From: Stenopsyche tienmushanensis
Lineage: Eukaryota > Arthropoda > Insecta > Trichoptera > Stenopsychidae
Reading direction: 5' to 3'
DNA length: 64,000 bases
NCBI GenBank assembly: GCA_008973525.1
Contig: WACJ01000055.1
Span: 868,001-932,000 of the forward strand
Of this stretch, positions 23,128-33,704 are shown piece by piece; positions within the stretch are counted from its first letter, which is position 1, and every line of letters begins with the position of its first letter. A program made the translations under genes and the position numbers. The notes beneath the pieces are model-generated. The model was given only the letters and a program-made list of their open reading frames with translations, had not been told where the DNA came from and searched no databases.

Positions 23128-24906
23128 GCGAAGGCGCTCTCAGGGCAGAGTCCCCGGGCAGCTCCCCGCCTCCGCGTGCTCGTCGGGATGGCCGCACTTA
23201 CACTGGTGTCAGAATCGACAGGTTGTAAACGCTGAGGGTTTTGAATGGAAGGTGAAGAAAAAGACGCGCGCCGGCAACGTGAAGCGTTGAGATTAGGATG
23301 GCGGAGAATCCATCGGCATTCAGTCTCGAAGTGACGATGTAGATGGTGCGTCGGCATCATCGAGCTCAACACACGCGACACACAGTATACGAAAATATAT
23401 GGAGGGTCGAAGATCTGCCGGCCAACCTAGAAGGCCATACGCACCGTCGACCACGTGGAGAAGTTGAGCTGCCATAAGAGGCGCAAATTCCTGGGCGATG
23501 ATGCGTCACAGAAAACTGCTGCGCGGGAGCGCTGGCGTCGAATATAAGTGATTTTGGACGCAAACAAAAAAAAGTGTAACAATAAGAAATAAAGTTGAAA
23601 AAAAATGAGCAATCAAGTAAATGACATAACCCGAAAAAGTCCTTATTTTTTAAAAAAAATAAACAAATAATTTAATCTAAAATTTATGCTTTTGCCCCCG
23701 CTTTCGTTTTGTATTTTTTGAGTAGTCACTTCCACGTAGTATATAATGTCGTTATTATTTTGTGGAAGTCGTAATTTTTAAATTTGTCCTATTTTGTACA
23801 TGAAAATTAAGATCATCGGAGAACCGTGGTGCACGAAATTGTTGTGTATTAGATGTTATTATTATGGACACGATGCTTTATGTGAGCACCGGGCGCTGGT
23901 GTGCCGGTGATGCCAACAGGCTGGTAGTATGTCGTGAGATACTTAGTGTGAGCCGCGATGCTCTTGGTGAGCACCAGACGCTGGCGAGCTGGAAATGTCG
24001 CCAGGATGGTAGTAGATCGCGTGTAGAGCGGATTGGATCACGATGGTGGGGCTGATTGCTGCCGTCACTATCCTCGGAGAGGCGCAGGCTGAGTTCTCAA
24101 AGTGTGAGAATTCCATGAAAGTCGGTGATGTAGGTTCGGTGGCCGGAACTTATAATTTCGCGCAGGTACGGAAATCTAGGGAAGATTGTCCAGAAAATTT
24201 TGTGCACCGAGGGGCATCCGTATAAGTGTTTTTGTATTTATTGTTAATATTGTTGATTGAACGTGTAATTAAAATATAGCGACACGTGACGGCAGCGACA
24301 ATGGCATTTGTCTAACGGTACTTATTTTGATATAAATATATAAAGTTAATCGTACTTTTATGGTTAAATAATGTAAATGAGGTAAACAATGTTGTTATTA
24401 TTATACTATAATACTTGGACATCTGGTATACATTATGTTATTGCTTATTATTATCCTATTGTATTACAAATTATTTGGATTTATTTTGAGAGAGAGGGAC
24501 AACTGTGAAACCTTTACTATTTTTTGGAAATTTGTTTTATAAAAAGTATACGTTCGACCGAGGATGGTCGAAGTTAAGGGAGGAAGAGTGCAATTTTATA
24601 TATTTAAGTGTGATATTTTAACAGCATCATCTCTTGTGGCCCTGTGGAGACATTGCACCTGCTTACCGACCGATCGCTTCTTGCGCGTGCACTGTTGCCG
24701 GTTAGGTAGTGACGCGCAGGAAGCGGGAGTCGGGAGAGTCGTCGGTTAGCTTTGGCCGCGGGAAGTTCTTCCTCCTGCAGCAACATCACAGCCCGATAGA
24801 AGAACAGACCCGTGCGTCAGCGCGGCCATCCCGACGAGCACGTGGGGACGGGGAGCCGCCCGGGGACTCTGCTTCCGAGAGCGCCCCCGCCTCAAACGTT
24901 ACACTG
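23112..24906. mobile_element. candidate hAT-like unit with CAGTGTAACG ends overlapping the right arm
   Basis: The segment 23112-23199 starts CAGTGTAACGTTTAGGGCG and is repeated in inverted orientation at 24819-24906, ending CGTTACACTG. CAGTG...CACTG ends are typical of hAT elements. The flanking 8-mers (CGTTACAA and GTTAAGAA) agree only in part, so a target duplication is not proven. The 88-bp inverted ends are GC-rich (CGCTCTC..GCAGAGTCCCCGGGC). The right half of the palindrome may therefore be a 1.8-kb mobile unit, with the left half a truncated partner. Confidence 0.4.
24610..24789 (+). mobile_element. LTR-like outer segment, right arm
   Basis: It begins TGTGATATTTTAACAGCATC directly downstream of the purine-rich AAGGGAGGAAGAGTGCAA and ends CAACATCACA. 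It is the inverted counterpart of 21459-21745, but about 105 bp shorter. The start matches the solo LTR-like segment at 5132. Confidence 0.5.
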
Positions 24907-25264
24907 GTTAAGAAGACGTACCTGGCCATTTGATTTTTTCACGATTCGCTAAAACCTTACCAATTACTATAAGCTATGATTTAGAAAATCGGTTCACAGC
25001 TTCACCTGTGGTTCGACAAATTAATGTCCTGCAGCGACTTCCAATCCTGTTGTCCTTGCTGATGATGGTGATCCAGGTTCAGGTGGTTTATTACGCTTTT
25101 ACAGAGCTATGAAAAAAAAAATGAAAAATAATAAATATATAACCCCATTGATATCGTGAATAATTGTCACCTTCAACATGCGCAAGTTGGGCCCGGATGG
25201 ACAAAAGTCGCTCTGATGTCGCTAAATTCTACATCGCAAAATGGACATGAATTTGATCTACCAA
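24907..25264. other. unassigned interval between two palindromes
   Basis: No coding motif. A short plus-strand frame at 24930-25112 has no recognisable domain. The sequence returns to AT-rich composition right after CGTTACACTG. Confidence 0.4.
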
Positions 25265-26910
25265 TCTGCAATCGTATTAATGTTGCACAAGATCTGAATA
25301 GTCGATGATGATGCATCAACGTGAAATAAAACCGTCACAAGATTGCAGCGAATCGTATGTATTATTAGCGAATAAAATGGGTTGACTACGAAAAAAATTC
25401 TGCACTATTTTAATGGCCCTAAATCTTATATTATTAAATTGACATTGAGTACCTTCAATCCACTGTGAATCGTTACCCTGATACGTGTTCTAGAATATTC
25501 AATGTGAATATTCATTATTAAAAGTATTTATAAAATGCCCGATCGACCTGAGTTTGAATCACCTGAACATCGCATCGAAAAGTTTTTCAACACACTTAAA
25601 ATCTATAAAGACTCGCCTGATTTTGTTGCTGAATGACGATTAGGAGACATTCTAGAGCTGTTATGTACTTTGCGTATCACTTGGAGGAAGAAGTATCACT
25701 TTATAAACGCACGTGCAATTTTCACCACGCGACAATAAAATGTATCGACCGATTAACCTAAATATCGAATGACAACTGATCGGTGTTGGTCTAAAACGCG
25801 ACGCCTTAACGAGACGGAAAAATTTAAGCGCATTTATGATCAATTATTAAGCCTTATTAACAAATGATAAATTGAGCTGCTATGATAATCTTTCATATGA
25901 AAAAAATCTCTTGTTATTTTTATAGTTTTTAGGCATGGTTATTCATTGTCAAGAAATTTAGCAAAATATTTTATAAAAATATTATTGGTCAATTTTTTTC
26001 CACGGCCTTATCAAGCGTGATGAACCACATGATCCTGGATCACCGTCGGCGGGGAGCTCAGAAGGATTAGGAGCAACTTTCGGGCATTATTTTTTCGATC
26101 CACAAGGAAAGCCGTTGGCCGATTTTTGATACGATACAGATTTTTAAAAAATAAATTTTATTAGTTTAAGTTGCATATCGAAAAGTGCGTATCATTTTCA
26201 ATTTTCAAAAACTTTTCCCAAAGAACAAGCTTGCGTTTGAATACCTGATTTTAGAGATAGAATACTGAGTTTTTTTTATGTGAAAGTTTATCATAGCAGC
26301 TCAATTTATCATTGGTTAATAAGGCTTAATAATTGATCATTAATGCGCTTAAATTTTTCCGTCGTGTTAAGGCGTCGCGTTTTAGACCAACACCGATCAG
26401 TTGTCATTCGATATTTAGGTTAATCGGTCGATACATTTTATTGTCGCGTGGTGAAAATTGCACGTGCGTTTATAAATTGATACTTCTTCCTCCAAGTGAT
26501 ACGCAAAATACATGACAGCTCCAGAATGTCTCCCAATCGTCATTCAGCAACAAAATCAGGCGAGTCTTTATAGATTTTAAGTGTGTTGAAATACTTTTCG
26601 ATGCGATGTTCAGGTGATTCAAACTCTGATCGATCAGGCATTTTATAAATACTTTTAATAATGAATATGCACATTGAATAGTCTAGAACAGATATCAGAG
26701 TAACGATTCATAGTGGAATGAATGTACCTAATGTCAATTTAAAAATATAAGATTTAGGGCCGTTAAAATAGTGCAGAATTTTTTTCGTAGTCAACCCATT
26801 TTATTCGCTAATAATACACAAGATTCGCTGCAATCTTGTGACGGTTTTATTTCATGTTGATGCATCATCATCAACTACTCAGATCTTGTGCAGCATCAAT
26901 ACGATTGCAG
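25265..26910. repeat. second large palindrome (about 640-bp arms, 360-bp loop)
   Basis: The arm 25265-25905 is the inverted copy of 26272-26910. Opposite-strand frames at 25661-25843 (minus) and 26333-26515 (plus) encode almost the same 60 residues, including FRPTPISCHSIFRLIGRYIL, which shows how close the arms are. On the outer-to-inner strand both arms also read PEFESPEHRIEKFF/YFNTLK followed by the same in-frame stop, so the sequence was already broken before duplication, or that frame is not the real one. The loop (25906-26271) holds a short frame with GATFGHYFFDPQGKPLADF. I recognise no family. The arms differ only by scattered substitutions, so the inversion-duplication looks young. Confidence 0.8.
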
Positions 26911-27084
26911 GCAACACTCTTACTTTTAAACTTGGTCGTAATTTCGTTTTTTTTTTTCGAAAAAATCCTCTCAGTTGTCGTTGAGTTTGGTTGTATCGAT
27001 AATGGAGAATCGTTAAGAATGTCTAAAATATCACACCTTTTTTTGTCGTAGTCGAAATTTACGTTTAGTTTTTCAATAAACCTT

Positions 27085-27751
27085 ATGGAGTTTCAGCATA
27101 TCACACTTTTGGCATGTAGAAACGAACTTAACTATATACAAAATATTAGAAAATTGAAGAGAAATAGTAGGGAAGAATACATATCAAGAACATTCAAAGT
27201 AGTCAAAGTTAAATATTTTGAAAATAGGAATTGCTTCTGGAAAAAAAAATGCTTGAATCTCTTTAAATATGAAGAAGGAAAATCTATTTTTTAATATTTT
27301 TGGAAATTAAAGTACTATACAAAGCAGACTCTATTTTTAAAATGTACAGTTCATAAACGAGTAATAAAACAACGGCAAACCAGAACTTCTGTGAGACCGA
27401 TGAAAAAAGTGAATTATAATTTTTTTATGCCAAAAAATGATTCAAAAGTTTCTTTATGTAAAAAAAATGTTATTGATAATTTTGACATTTCTTATGGACG
27501 ATTAACTCAAACTTTGAATGTTGACACAGATGGTTGCGGAAAATATCCTGGATTGTGTCTATACTTTCATTTCAGGTTTAACGCAAAAGCAACCGGTCTT
27601 GAGCAAAGTAGAATTAAAATTATATTTTGAGAGTGTAATACAGAGTGGTAAGTCCAGATGTACATTGTGCAAAATTGTGCAGTTTGTTTCAGAGGAGTTG
27701 CTGATAACTCAAATTCCAAAGGTGACCAGGACTTCAAATGTTAAGCATTAA
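27085..27751 (+). pseudogene. decayed copy of a repeated insect ORF family (Cys/Lys-rich, CKK..F..T.DIS type)
   Basis: Two pieces in series, 27130-27290 and 27391-27751. The first reads REEYISRTFKVVKVKYFENR and WKKKCLNLFKYEEGK; the second reads VNYNFFMPKNDSKVSLCKKN and NFDISYGRLTQTLN. The order, an EY.SR..K.V.AK block, a C.KKC knot, then a V.CK..F..T.DIS block, resembles an uncharacterised ORF repeated many times in insect genomes and thought to be transposon-linked. The downstream part contains GKSRCTLCKIVQFVSEE. Stops and frame changes mark it as a pseudogene. A T-rich stretch ending in CAG at about 27565-27575 could be an old splice acceptor. The family call rests on memory and is tentative. 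Confidence 0.4.
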
Positions 27752-28236
27752 GAACACTCGGGTAAGAATTATAAGTTTTTCCTAACTAAAATTCGTATAC
27801 ATAAAATATTTGTTCTAATACATTTTTAAATTTGTTTTTTTAGGTAAGTCTTTTGAATGACGTGATAATAAACCAAAAGTGCTCAGGTATCTGAAAAATT
27901 GATGATCCAGCAAAACATTTTTACAAGAAACATTTTAACTATAATATTATGAGCTATTGCAAAAATTCAGGTAAGGCCATAAGTAGGGAATCCAATCCCG
28001 AGCCAAAATTTTGATCCCGGGATTTCGGGATTTCATTAGACAATCCCGGGACCAGTCCCGGGATCCCGGGATTGGGATTTTCAATATTTTAGGAAATTAC
28101 CTTGATCAAAAATTACTAATAAGTCCATTTGTTCAATATAAAAAAATCACTTGAAGGCCAAAGAATTTTATTTATTTAAGAAAAGATAAAAATACAATTC
28201 AAAAATAGACAAATAAAACACTAAAAAATTCAAATA

Positions 28237-28476
28237 TTATTTTGAAAATATGCCCGAAGTAATATTAACATTAAACATTAGTGTTTCGTCATTTAGTCTG
28301 GATCTGATTTTGGAAGTCAGACAACTTGCTGCTAAAAATGCACGCTCAGCTTCCACACTCGTTGGAAGTATCGTCATCAGATATTTAAATGCTAGTTCGA
28401 ATTGATGATCGCGTGAGCCCTCATTTTCGTATAACACCATCAATGTGACTGATAAAATTCTTTTCTGCTGAGACAC
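28237..28476 (-). pseudogene. hAT transposase C-terminal dimerisation region
   Basis: The minus-strand frame reads ILSVTLMVLYENEGSRDHQF, ELAFKYLMTILPTSVEAER, AFLAASCLTSKIRSRLNDET and LMFNVNI. The order YL.i.PTSVEAERAFS.a....KIRSRLNDeTL is the signature of the hAT C-terminal dimerisation domain, which helps build the transposase oligomer. The frame is open over about 80 codons, but the catalytic RNase-H-like core and the BED finger are missing. The piece lies 250 bp from the element's left terminus, as expected for the 3' end of a minus-strand gene. Confidence 0.85.
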
Positions 28477-28546
28477 GGACTAAAAATCGCAAAATTCCCG
28501 ATTTCCCGACAAATTATTTATTTCCGTCGCTGCAGATGAATACTTA

Positions 28547-31502
28547 TCTAATATATAAAAATAAGTTGCGTTTCCCGTCTAATGCTCGGGCGAAATGGGT
28601 TGATATGCGCGTTCATCGGATTGAGACAAAACTTGGTCCACTTATTGCCAAGGGATCAGGGGGTGACATAGGCATAGTACAATTAACTTACAGTAGATTT
28701 TTAATTCAAAACTTAATGTGTGAAAGTTGTTGATTCTGACGTGTTTGAGATTATGCGTTGCTAAGGCTATAGGTATATAGTACCTACAAGTTGCAGTAGG
28801 AGGCGTCGTGTCGTCGTCACATACAACACATACGTCAAACGTCAATGTCATTTGCAGGTTAACCATCGGCGTGAGTCAATTATATCCAAATTATTTATCG
28901 CAAGCACTTTTAAAATGCTTCATTTCATTCATCGCTTATTCACGTACGTAACAATCGAAAAAATACGTTCGAGTGTTATCCGATCAAAATCAGACGACCA
29001 ACGTGCAACGAGAATCGAAAGTACATGTTGATTTGAATATTGCTGCATTTCAATATGATATTCATTACGATTACAGTTTGCATCCCAGTGTAAAATGGAT
29101 AAAGGTTAAATCCTGTTAACGGGGGACAAATTTATTGGTAAATTGAAAACGCCTTCATTTCGACACAATGAAAACAAACAAACCTAACCTAACCAGATTT
29201 GAATTTAAATTTAATTTAAAAAATAAAAACAAGAAACAAATGAATAATTCTTTTATTTAATAACAATATGTTGACGTTGAAATCAACAATATATGGATCT
29301 TCTTTTTCATCGAAAACATTCAAAGCTCATACCAACGTCGGATATTGTCGTGCAAATTGTACATGCAAATAGGCAGTGATATGGCAGTAGTCAGTATTAA
29401 AAGACTTGATGCGCGCAACGATCGAGTTCAAACTCAATTTCAAACAGGTAGATATATCAGCAGTGACGAGGCTCTTTGGCCTGTTTTGAGCTTCCTAATT
29501 CACAGAAGCAATCCGAATGTTGTTCATCTCAGTGTTCATCTCGAAAATGGACAAAGGCAGACACTGCAAGAAATGTTGCTGCTGAACCAACACTTGCGCT
29601 GTGTGAAGAAGATGTATTTGCAGAGACATTATGGTACGCACAAGTTCCTAACTATTTTACATGAAATACTACATCCGAGAATTTTCAACGACGTAAGCAA
29701 GGGTTGCGTGATGAAGGCTATCGAAATCTGTATTCATCTGATGCATTGGGCCCTATTTACACATTACATCCAAATAAAGCCGAGTGTTACTATTTAAGAA
29801 TGCTTTTGGTTAATGTCAAATGTCATACTTCATTGAGAAAGGTCGAACGGAAATTAGAACATTACTCGCCATAATTTTAACCACATGTCCGTCACCCAAC
29901 CCGAAAGATTTGTGGTAAAAATTCAGAGAGGATTTGAGCGAAGACATTTTACACACCGTTAGCAATGACAATTCAATTGAGTTTTCGGACAATATTTTCA
30001 ATCAAGCTCTGATCGAAATCGAAGACATTTGCTTAACCATCAACATCAAAGAATTCATTCAACAAGAATTCGTTCTGCACTTGAACAGCAGTACGATGCT
30101 AATGATTTGGATGCATTTGTCGAAGCAAACGAACAACTTTTGCTTGCGGAACAAAAATTGACCTACGATACAATTACAAATGATCTGTTCTTCCTTGATG
30201 CGCCCGGCGGTACTGGAAAAACGTATCTCATCACTTTACTATTGGCTCACATTCGATCTCAAAATAGAATTGCTTTAGCTCTTGCTTCATTAGGTATTGC
30301 GGCAACATTATTAGATGGTGGACGAACAGCGCATTCGGCATTCAAATTGCCATTAGATATGCATTTATTGGAAGCTCTGACATGTAATATTCCTAAAGTT
30401 TCTGACATAGCTAAAGTTTTGAAAATTTGCAAGGGGATTATCTGGGACGAATGCAATGCTTGATCGAACTCTTAAAGACTTACGATCAAATGCAAAACCG
30501 TTTGGTGGCGCTCTAATTTTATTATGTGGCGACTTTCGACAACCTCTTCCAGTGACACCAGCTGATTCTTGCCCCAAAGCACCGCATCTTGGAGAGACGT
30601 GCGAAAACTGACATTAAAGACAAATATGCGCGTACATTTGTAGCGTGATGCGTCGGCAGCCACATTTTTAAAACGACTATTGAACATTGGTGAAGGAAAA
30701 GTGCATGTTGATGCTACCAAGTTTATTTCATTTCCATCGAACTTTTGCGTTGTTGTGCCATCCATCGATTTACTCATTCAGAAAGTTTTTCCGCAGATTT
30801 TTAGTAATTATAAAAATCATTATTGGCTTCGCGAACATGCTATTTTGGCAGCAGAAAACACCGACGTCAATACGATCAACCACACAATACAATAACAAAT
30901 TGCAAATGATTCTGTTACCTACAAATCGATTGATAGCGCCATGAATGCAGACCAAGTTACTAACTATCCAATCGAGTTTTTAAATTCGTCAGATCTTCCT
31001 GATGTGCCACCTTACAAATTGGAACAAGACTCACTATGAAGAAATTGATGCCGAATATCATCGAAACAACTATATATTCTTAATGGAAAGTCGAAAGGAG
31101 AAGATGTGCTCATTCCCACCGACGTGCCATTTGATAAGAGACGACTGCAGCTCCCCGTTGGACTTGCATTCTCAATGACCATCAACAAGGCACTTCAAGT
31201 GTGTGGAAGAATCTAGAAAATCCACGTTGGACAGCCGAGAAATTTATTTGTATTTGTTAAAGACGGAAAAGCCAAAACTATTCTCTATCCTAAAGCACTT
31301 AGCAGAACAATTAAGTAAGCAAAATGTATGCTTTTAATATTTTTTTCTTTATATATCATTCAATATCAATAAATGTATTAATTGTCGGAAAAAATATCAT
31401 TATTTATATCATTGCTAATTAAACAAGATAACTCTTTCAAATTTCAAATGGTATTTTTAGAACTATTTCTTCTGTGGCAGCAACGCGCCGGGTACCAGCT
31501 AG
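28547..31502 (+). mobile_element. Helitron with both termini, inserted in the hAT copy
   Basis: The 5' end is TCTAATATATAAAAATAAG, preceded by A. The 3' end is the GC-rich GCAACGCGCCGGGTACCAG followed by CTAG, then T. Helitrons begin TC, end CTRR and insert between A and T without target duplication, so all three rules are met at 28547 and 31502. The 2956-bp element is shorter than an intact animal Helitron: most of the Rep nuclease part is gone. The flanks on both sides are hAT copy 2, so the Helitron is the younger insertion. Confidence 0.9.
28982..31320 (+). pseudogene. Helitron Rep/helicase polyprotein, fragmented
   Basis: Pieces appear in the family order but in different frames. N-terminus at 28982-29119: VDLNIAAFQYDIHYDYSLHP. 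After a deletion of the Rep catalytic core, 29345-29560: QIGSDMAVVSIK, GRYISSDEALWPVLSF, VVHLSVHLENGQR. Shifted frame at 29608-29815: LWYAQVPNYFT, LGPIYTLHPNKAECYYLRML. PIF1-like helicase from 30190: FFLDAPGGTGKTYLI (Walker A), [28 protein letters not shown] (Walker B). Then [17 protein letters not shown] near 30510, and the C-terminal LPVGLAFSMTINKA and GKAKTILYPKAL at 31150-31310. An intact protein would nick and unwind donor DNA. The HUH nuclease motifs are not visible, and several frameshifts and stops leave it inactive. Confidence 0.9.
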
Positions 31503-31671
31503 TATACTATAATACTTTGATGTGATTCGTAATTATATTATGGAGGAATACAAAAATTCTGAACCCCGTATCTATTATATTTCATATCGATATTCCCATT
31601 ATTCGTCGAGGTGTAGTAAATACATCACCGGTAGGGAAAGGTTACTATAACAATTTGAAAAACATGACATT

Positions 31672-31724
31672 ACTGTCTAATCTATGTATACATATGCTAT
31701 ATATGTATACATAGATTAGACAGT
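31672..31724. repeat. perfect 23-bp hairpin in the hAT subterminal region
   Basis: The arms 31672-31694 and 31702-31724 are exact inverted copies (ACTGTCTAATCTATGTATAC at the outer part), with the 7-base loop TGCTATA. In hAT copy 1 only the right arm remains (about 21169-21191), so the left arm was gained in one copy or lost in the other. Confidence 0.85.
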
Positions 31725-31984
31725 CACCAAGTTCGCCAATTAGTAATTACGCCACTGTTTCCAAGCGTCCAGATTTCGTCGGGAATGTCTCGATTTAGTA
31801 GCCTTCATCGTGTTGGTGAGGTGTACGATTTCTGTATGATAAAAATTTCAATCCCGGGATTTTCGGGATTACGTTTTCTAATCCCGGGATTCTTAAGTAC
31901 CTAAAACTGTCCGGGATCCCGGAATTGGATTCCCTACTCACTACATAGAAATATAAAAACATAGTAATAGAATATAATGATTAA

Positions 31985-32352
31985 ATCTATATCTTCAAGT
32001 AATTAATAATGATAAATTTCATTAATTATTACCATGTTATGTACTTAAATTCTGAATCACCAAATCAAAGAAATTGATCCATTCGACATTTAAATGTACG
32101 CCATTAAGGCTATAGGTTTCCTTTTTTAAATGTAATTTTTATGTGACCTACTCTAATTTTGTCTAGACAGTATTTCTTTTCAATCCATTCATATTGTTTG
32201 AATTGGCGTATTGATCATCATTGAAAATGATATTTGCATAGTGTCATTTTTGTTTGGTCTGGTTTTGTTTATAGACCGTATTTTGATACTCTGTCCGATT
32301 TCCTTCTTGTAGATTCCTTGCAAAAAAGTCGACCCCTGTTTAAGAACCGCTG
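31985..32352 (-). repeat. dispersed repeat, copy A, with hAT-type end
   Basis: On the minus strand this matches 51744-52060 closely over about 300 bp, sharing for example ACAAAAATGACACTATGCA, TATGAATGGATTGAAAAGAA and TTGATTTGGTGATTCAGAAT. Its minus-strand start is CAGCGGTTCTTAAACAGGGG (32331-32352), a hAT-like end. No protein is visible. It may be a non-autonomous hAT whose second end is lost. Confidence 0.75.
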
Positions 32353-32358
32353 CTGTAG

Positions 32359-32520
32359 ATAATCCCGCGGTTAAGCGATTGGACTCGTAACTCAATCATC
32401 TTGGGTTTGAATCCTACAGGGGGTGTGTTTGATGACACACGTTTTTAAAACGTATATTCGCCATGAAAAACCATATCAAAATGGTTGACAATTGTCCCAT
32501 AAAAGGGATTGCTAAAAGCC
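32359..32520 (+). ncRNA. tRNA-Thr-derived SINE or tRNA pseudogene
   Basis: An A-box-like GGTTAAGCGATTGG (32369-32382) is followed by an anticodon-loop-like CTCGTAA with CGT at 32386-32388, then a B box GGTTTGAATCC (32404-32414). The spacing fits an internal Pol III promoter, and the CGT anticodon suits tRNA-Thr. The acceptor stem does not pair well and there is no clear T stem, so it is not a working tRNA gene. The sequence continues past the tRNA part, as in a SINE. Confidence 0.45.
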
Positions 32521-33704
32521 ACCTCAAAGTGATGAATAGTCAGTTAGACAGTCTATACTTGCACGTCATTATTTAGATCCCGATTTGGTATGACTAGTGC
32601 ACTGGGTAGTGTGAATCACACGTATTGTATCATTGTTGTAGTCAACTATTGTTAGATATAATGGTAGAAGCGACAAGGTCGTCATACTTCGGATGACGGC
32701 TCCGACCTGACGTACTGATAAATTTGCCTGCAGACATGCCGCGGAAAAAAAGGAATGTTGATGAGGTCGCAGCGAGTTTGGTCTGGAACCGTCCAACGCT
32801 TCTTGGTCGCTGTTCGCCATCAGGTAAAAAAATTAGCGCAATAATTGCCGCGTTATGATAAACAACACGCGTTGGGTCCAGTGTCTTCGACTTCGTAAAA
32901 CCACCAGCCCATTACCGAACAAAGAAAAAATGCGTGGCGAAGCAATTTCGCTCATATGTGGCACGGCAACTCCCTAAGGACCACTTTCGTCTCGCTGTCA
33001 GTCAACATTTTTTTAAATGCACTTCCTTCAACATTCAATCAGGGTTGAGGAAAGCAAAAAAATAATGACAATGGACTCGCTGCAAATTTATGTAATTCAA
33101 TTTAATATCATTTATGTATGGGTGGCATTTTTTTGCACTGTAGTGTCAGCATGCAGATGCTGTCATTTACATCATCAAAATCCGGACTCATAACCATTAA
33201 ATTTGATAGCTAGTTATCATATATTAACAATATTGATCAAATAATACATATCATCCTCAATTTCATCATATTTTTTTTAGATTCGATCGTCTTATTAATA
33301 CATCCGATGTATAATTTTGATCTAGTATTAATGCGTTTTTCATGATTGATGCAATTTAATCTGTATAAATAATTCAATTTCAACGCAAATCAAATCAGTC
33401 CAATCAATTAAAATGTATAATTATATTGAGAACCAATTCAATTATCATGGCAGTGAATTTTATTTCATGCCACATTATTTAAATTTGATGATATCACACT
33501 GCGCTATGATATCATGATGCTTTTAACGGGCTCAAAATCATATTTTTAGGCCGTGAATGTGATCGGAGCAGAATAATATCTTACAGGTATGTTGATCATA
33601 AGATCGCGGATGAACAAGCCATGTTGATGATTAAAAAAATATATTATTTTCAAATATATAAACAAATTTTAAATGTCAATATGATTATACAGCTTCACAA
33701 TTAA
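32521..33704. other. gene-free AT-rich interval
   Basis: No family found. The part 32560-33000 is less AT-rich and contains an 83-codon minus frame without motifs. The remainder is AT-rich DNA with many stops. Confidence 0.4.

Larger units (their letters stand above)
21459..24789. repeat. 3.3-kb imperfect giant palindrome (foldback-like element)
   Basis: The arm 21459-23098 is the inverted copy of 23234-24789, separated by a 135-bp centre. Matching blocks run throughout: the outer TGTGATGTTGCTG, the CTTCGACCATCCTCGGTCGA block (21770-21792 against its complement at about 24556-24578), the ACTTCCACAAAATAATAACG block, and the GCCGGCGCGCGTC block near the centre. The arms differ by indels: a 246-bp LINE tail and about 105 extra bases in the left arm, and about 120 and 160 extra bases in the right arm (23297-23420, 23905-24065). 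Each arm ends outward in an LTR-like segment. This could be a foldback element, or two head-to-head copies of a retroelement 3' region. No transposase or polymerase is visible inside. Confidence 0.85.
27984..31936 (-). mobile_element. BED-type hAT element, copy 2, split by a Helitron
   Basis: The left terminus is TAGGGAATCCAATCCCG (27984) and the right terminus on the minus strand is TAGGGAATCCAATTCCGG (ends 31936). Both ends carry dense subterminal CCCGGGATT repeats (27990-28080 and 31850-31925), which in this group are likely transposase-binding sites. The outer 8-mers (GCCATAAG, CTCACTAC) do not match, so no target duplication is seen. Without the Helitron at 28547-31502 the element is about 1.0 kb and hence internally deleted. 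Only the C-terminal transposase piece is left. Confidence 0.8.

Noticed and set aside
22860..23563. RPKSLI.DASAPA..F-type frames on opposite strands
   Set aside because: They are the two palindrome arms read outward-to-inward; similarity reflects the inverted DNA, not two genes.
29181..29194. CCTAACCTAACC, like insect telomere repeat TTAGG
   Set aside because: Only two to three units within a Helitron; far too short for telomeric DNA.
32359..32425. Functional tRNA-Thr gene
   Set aside because: A and B boxes and a CGT anticodon are present, but acceptor and T stems do not pair; kept only as a SINE or pseudogene.
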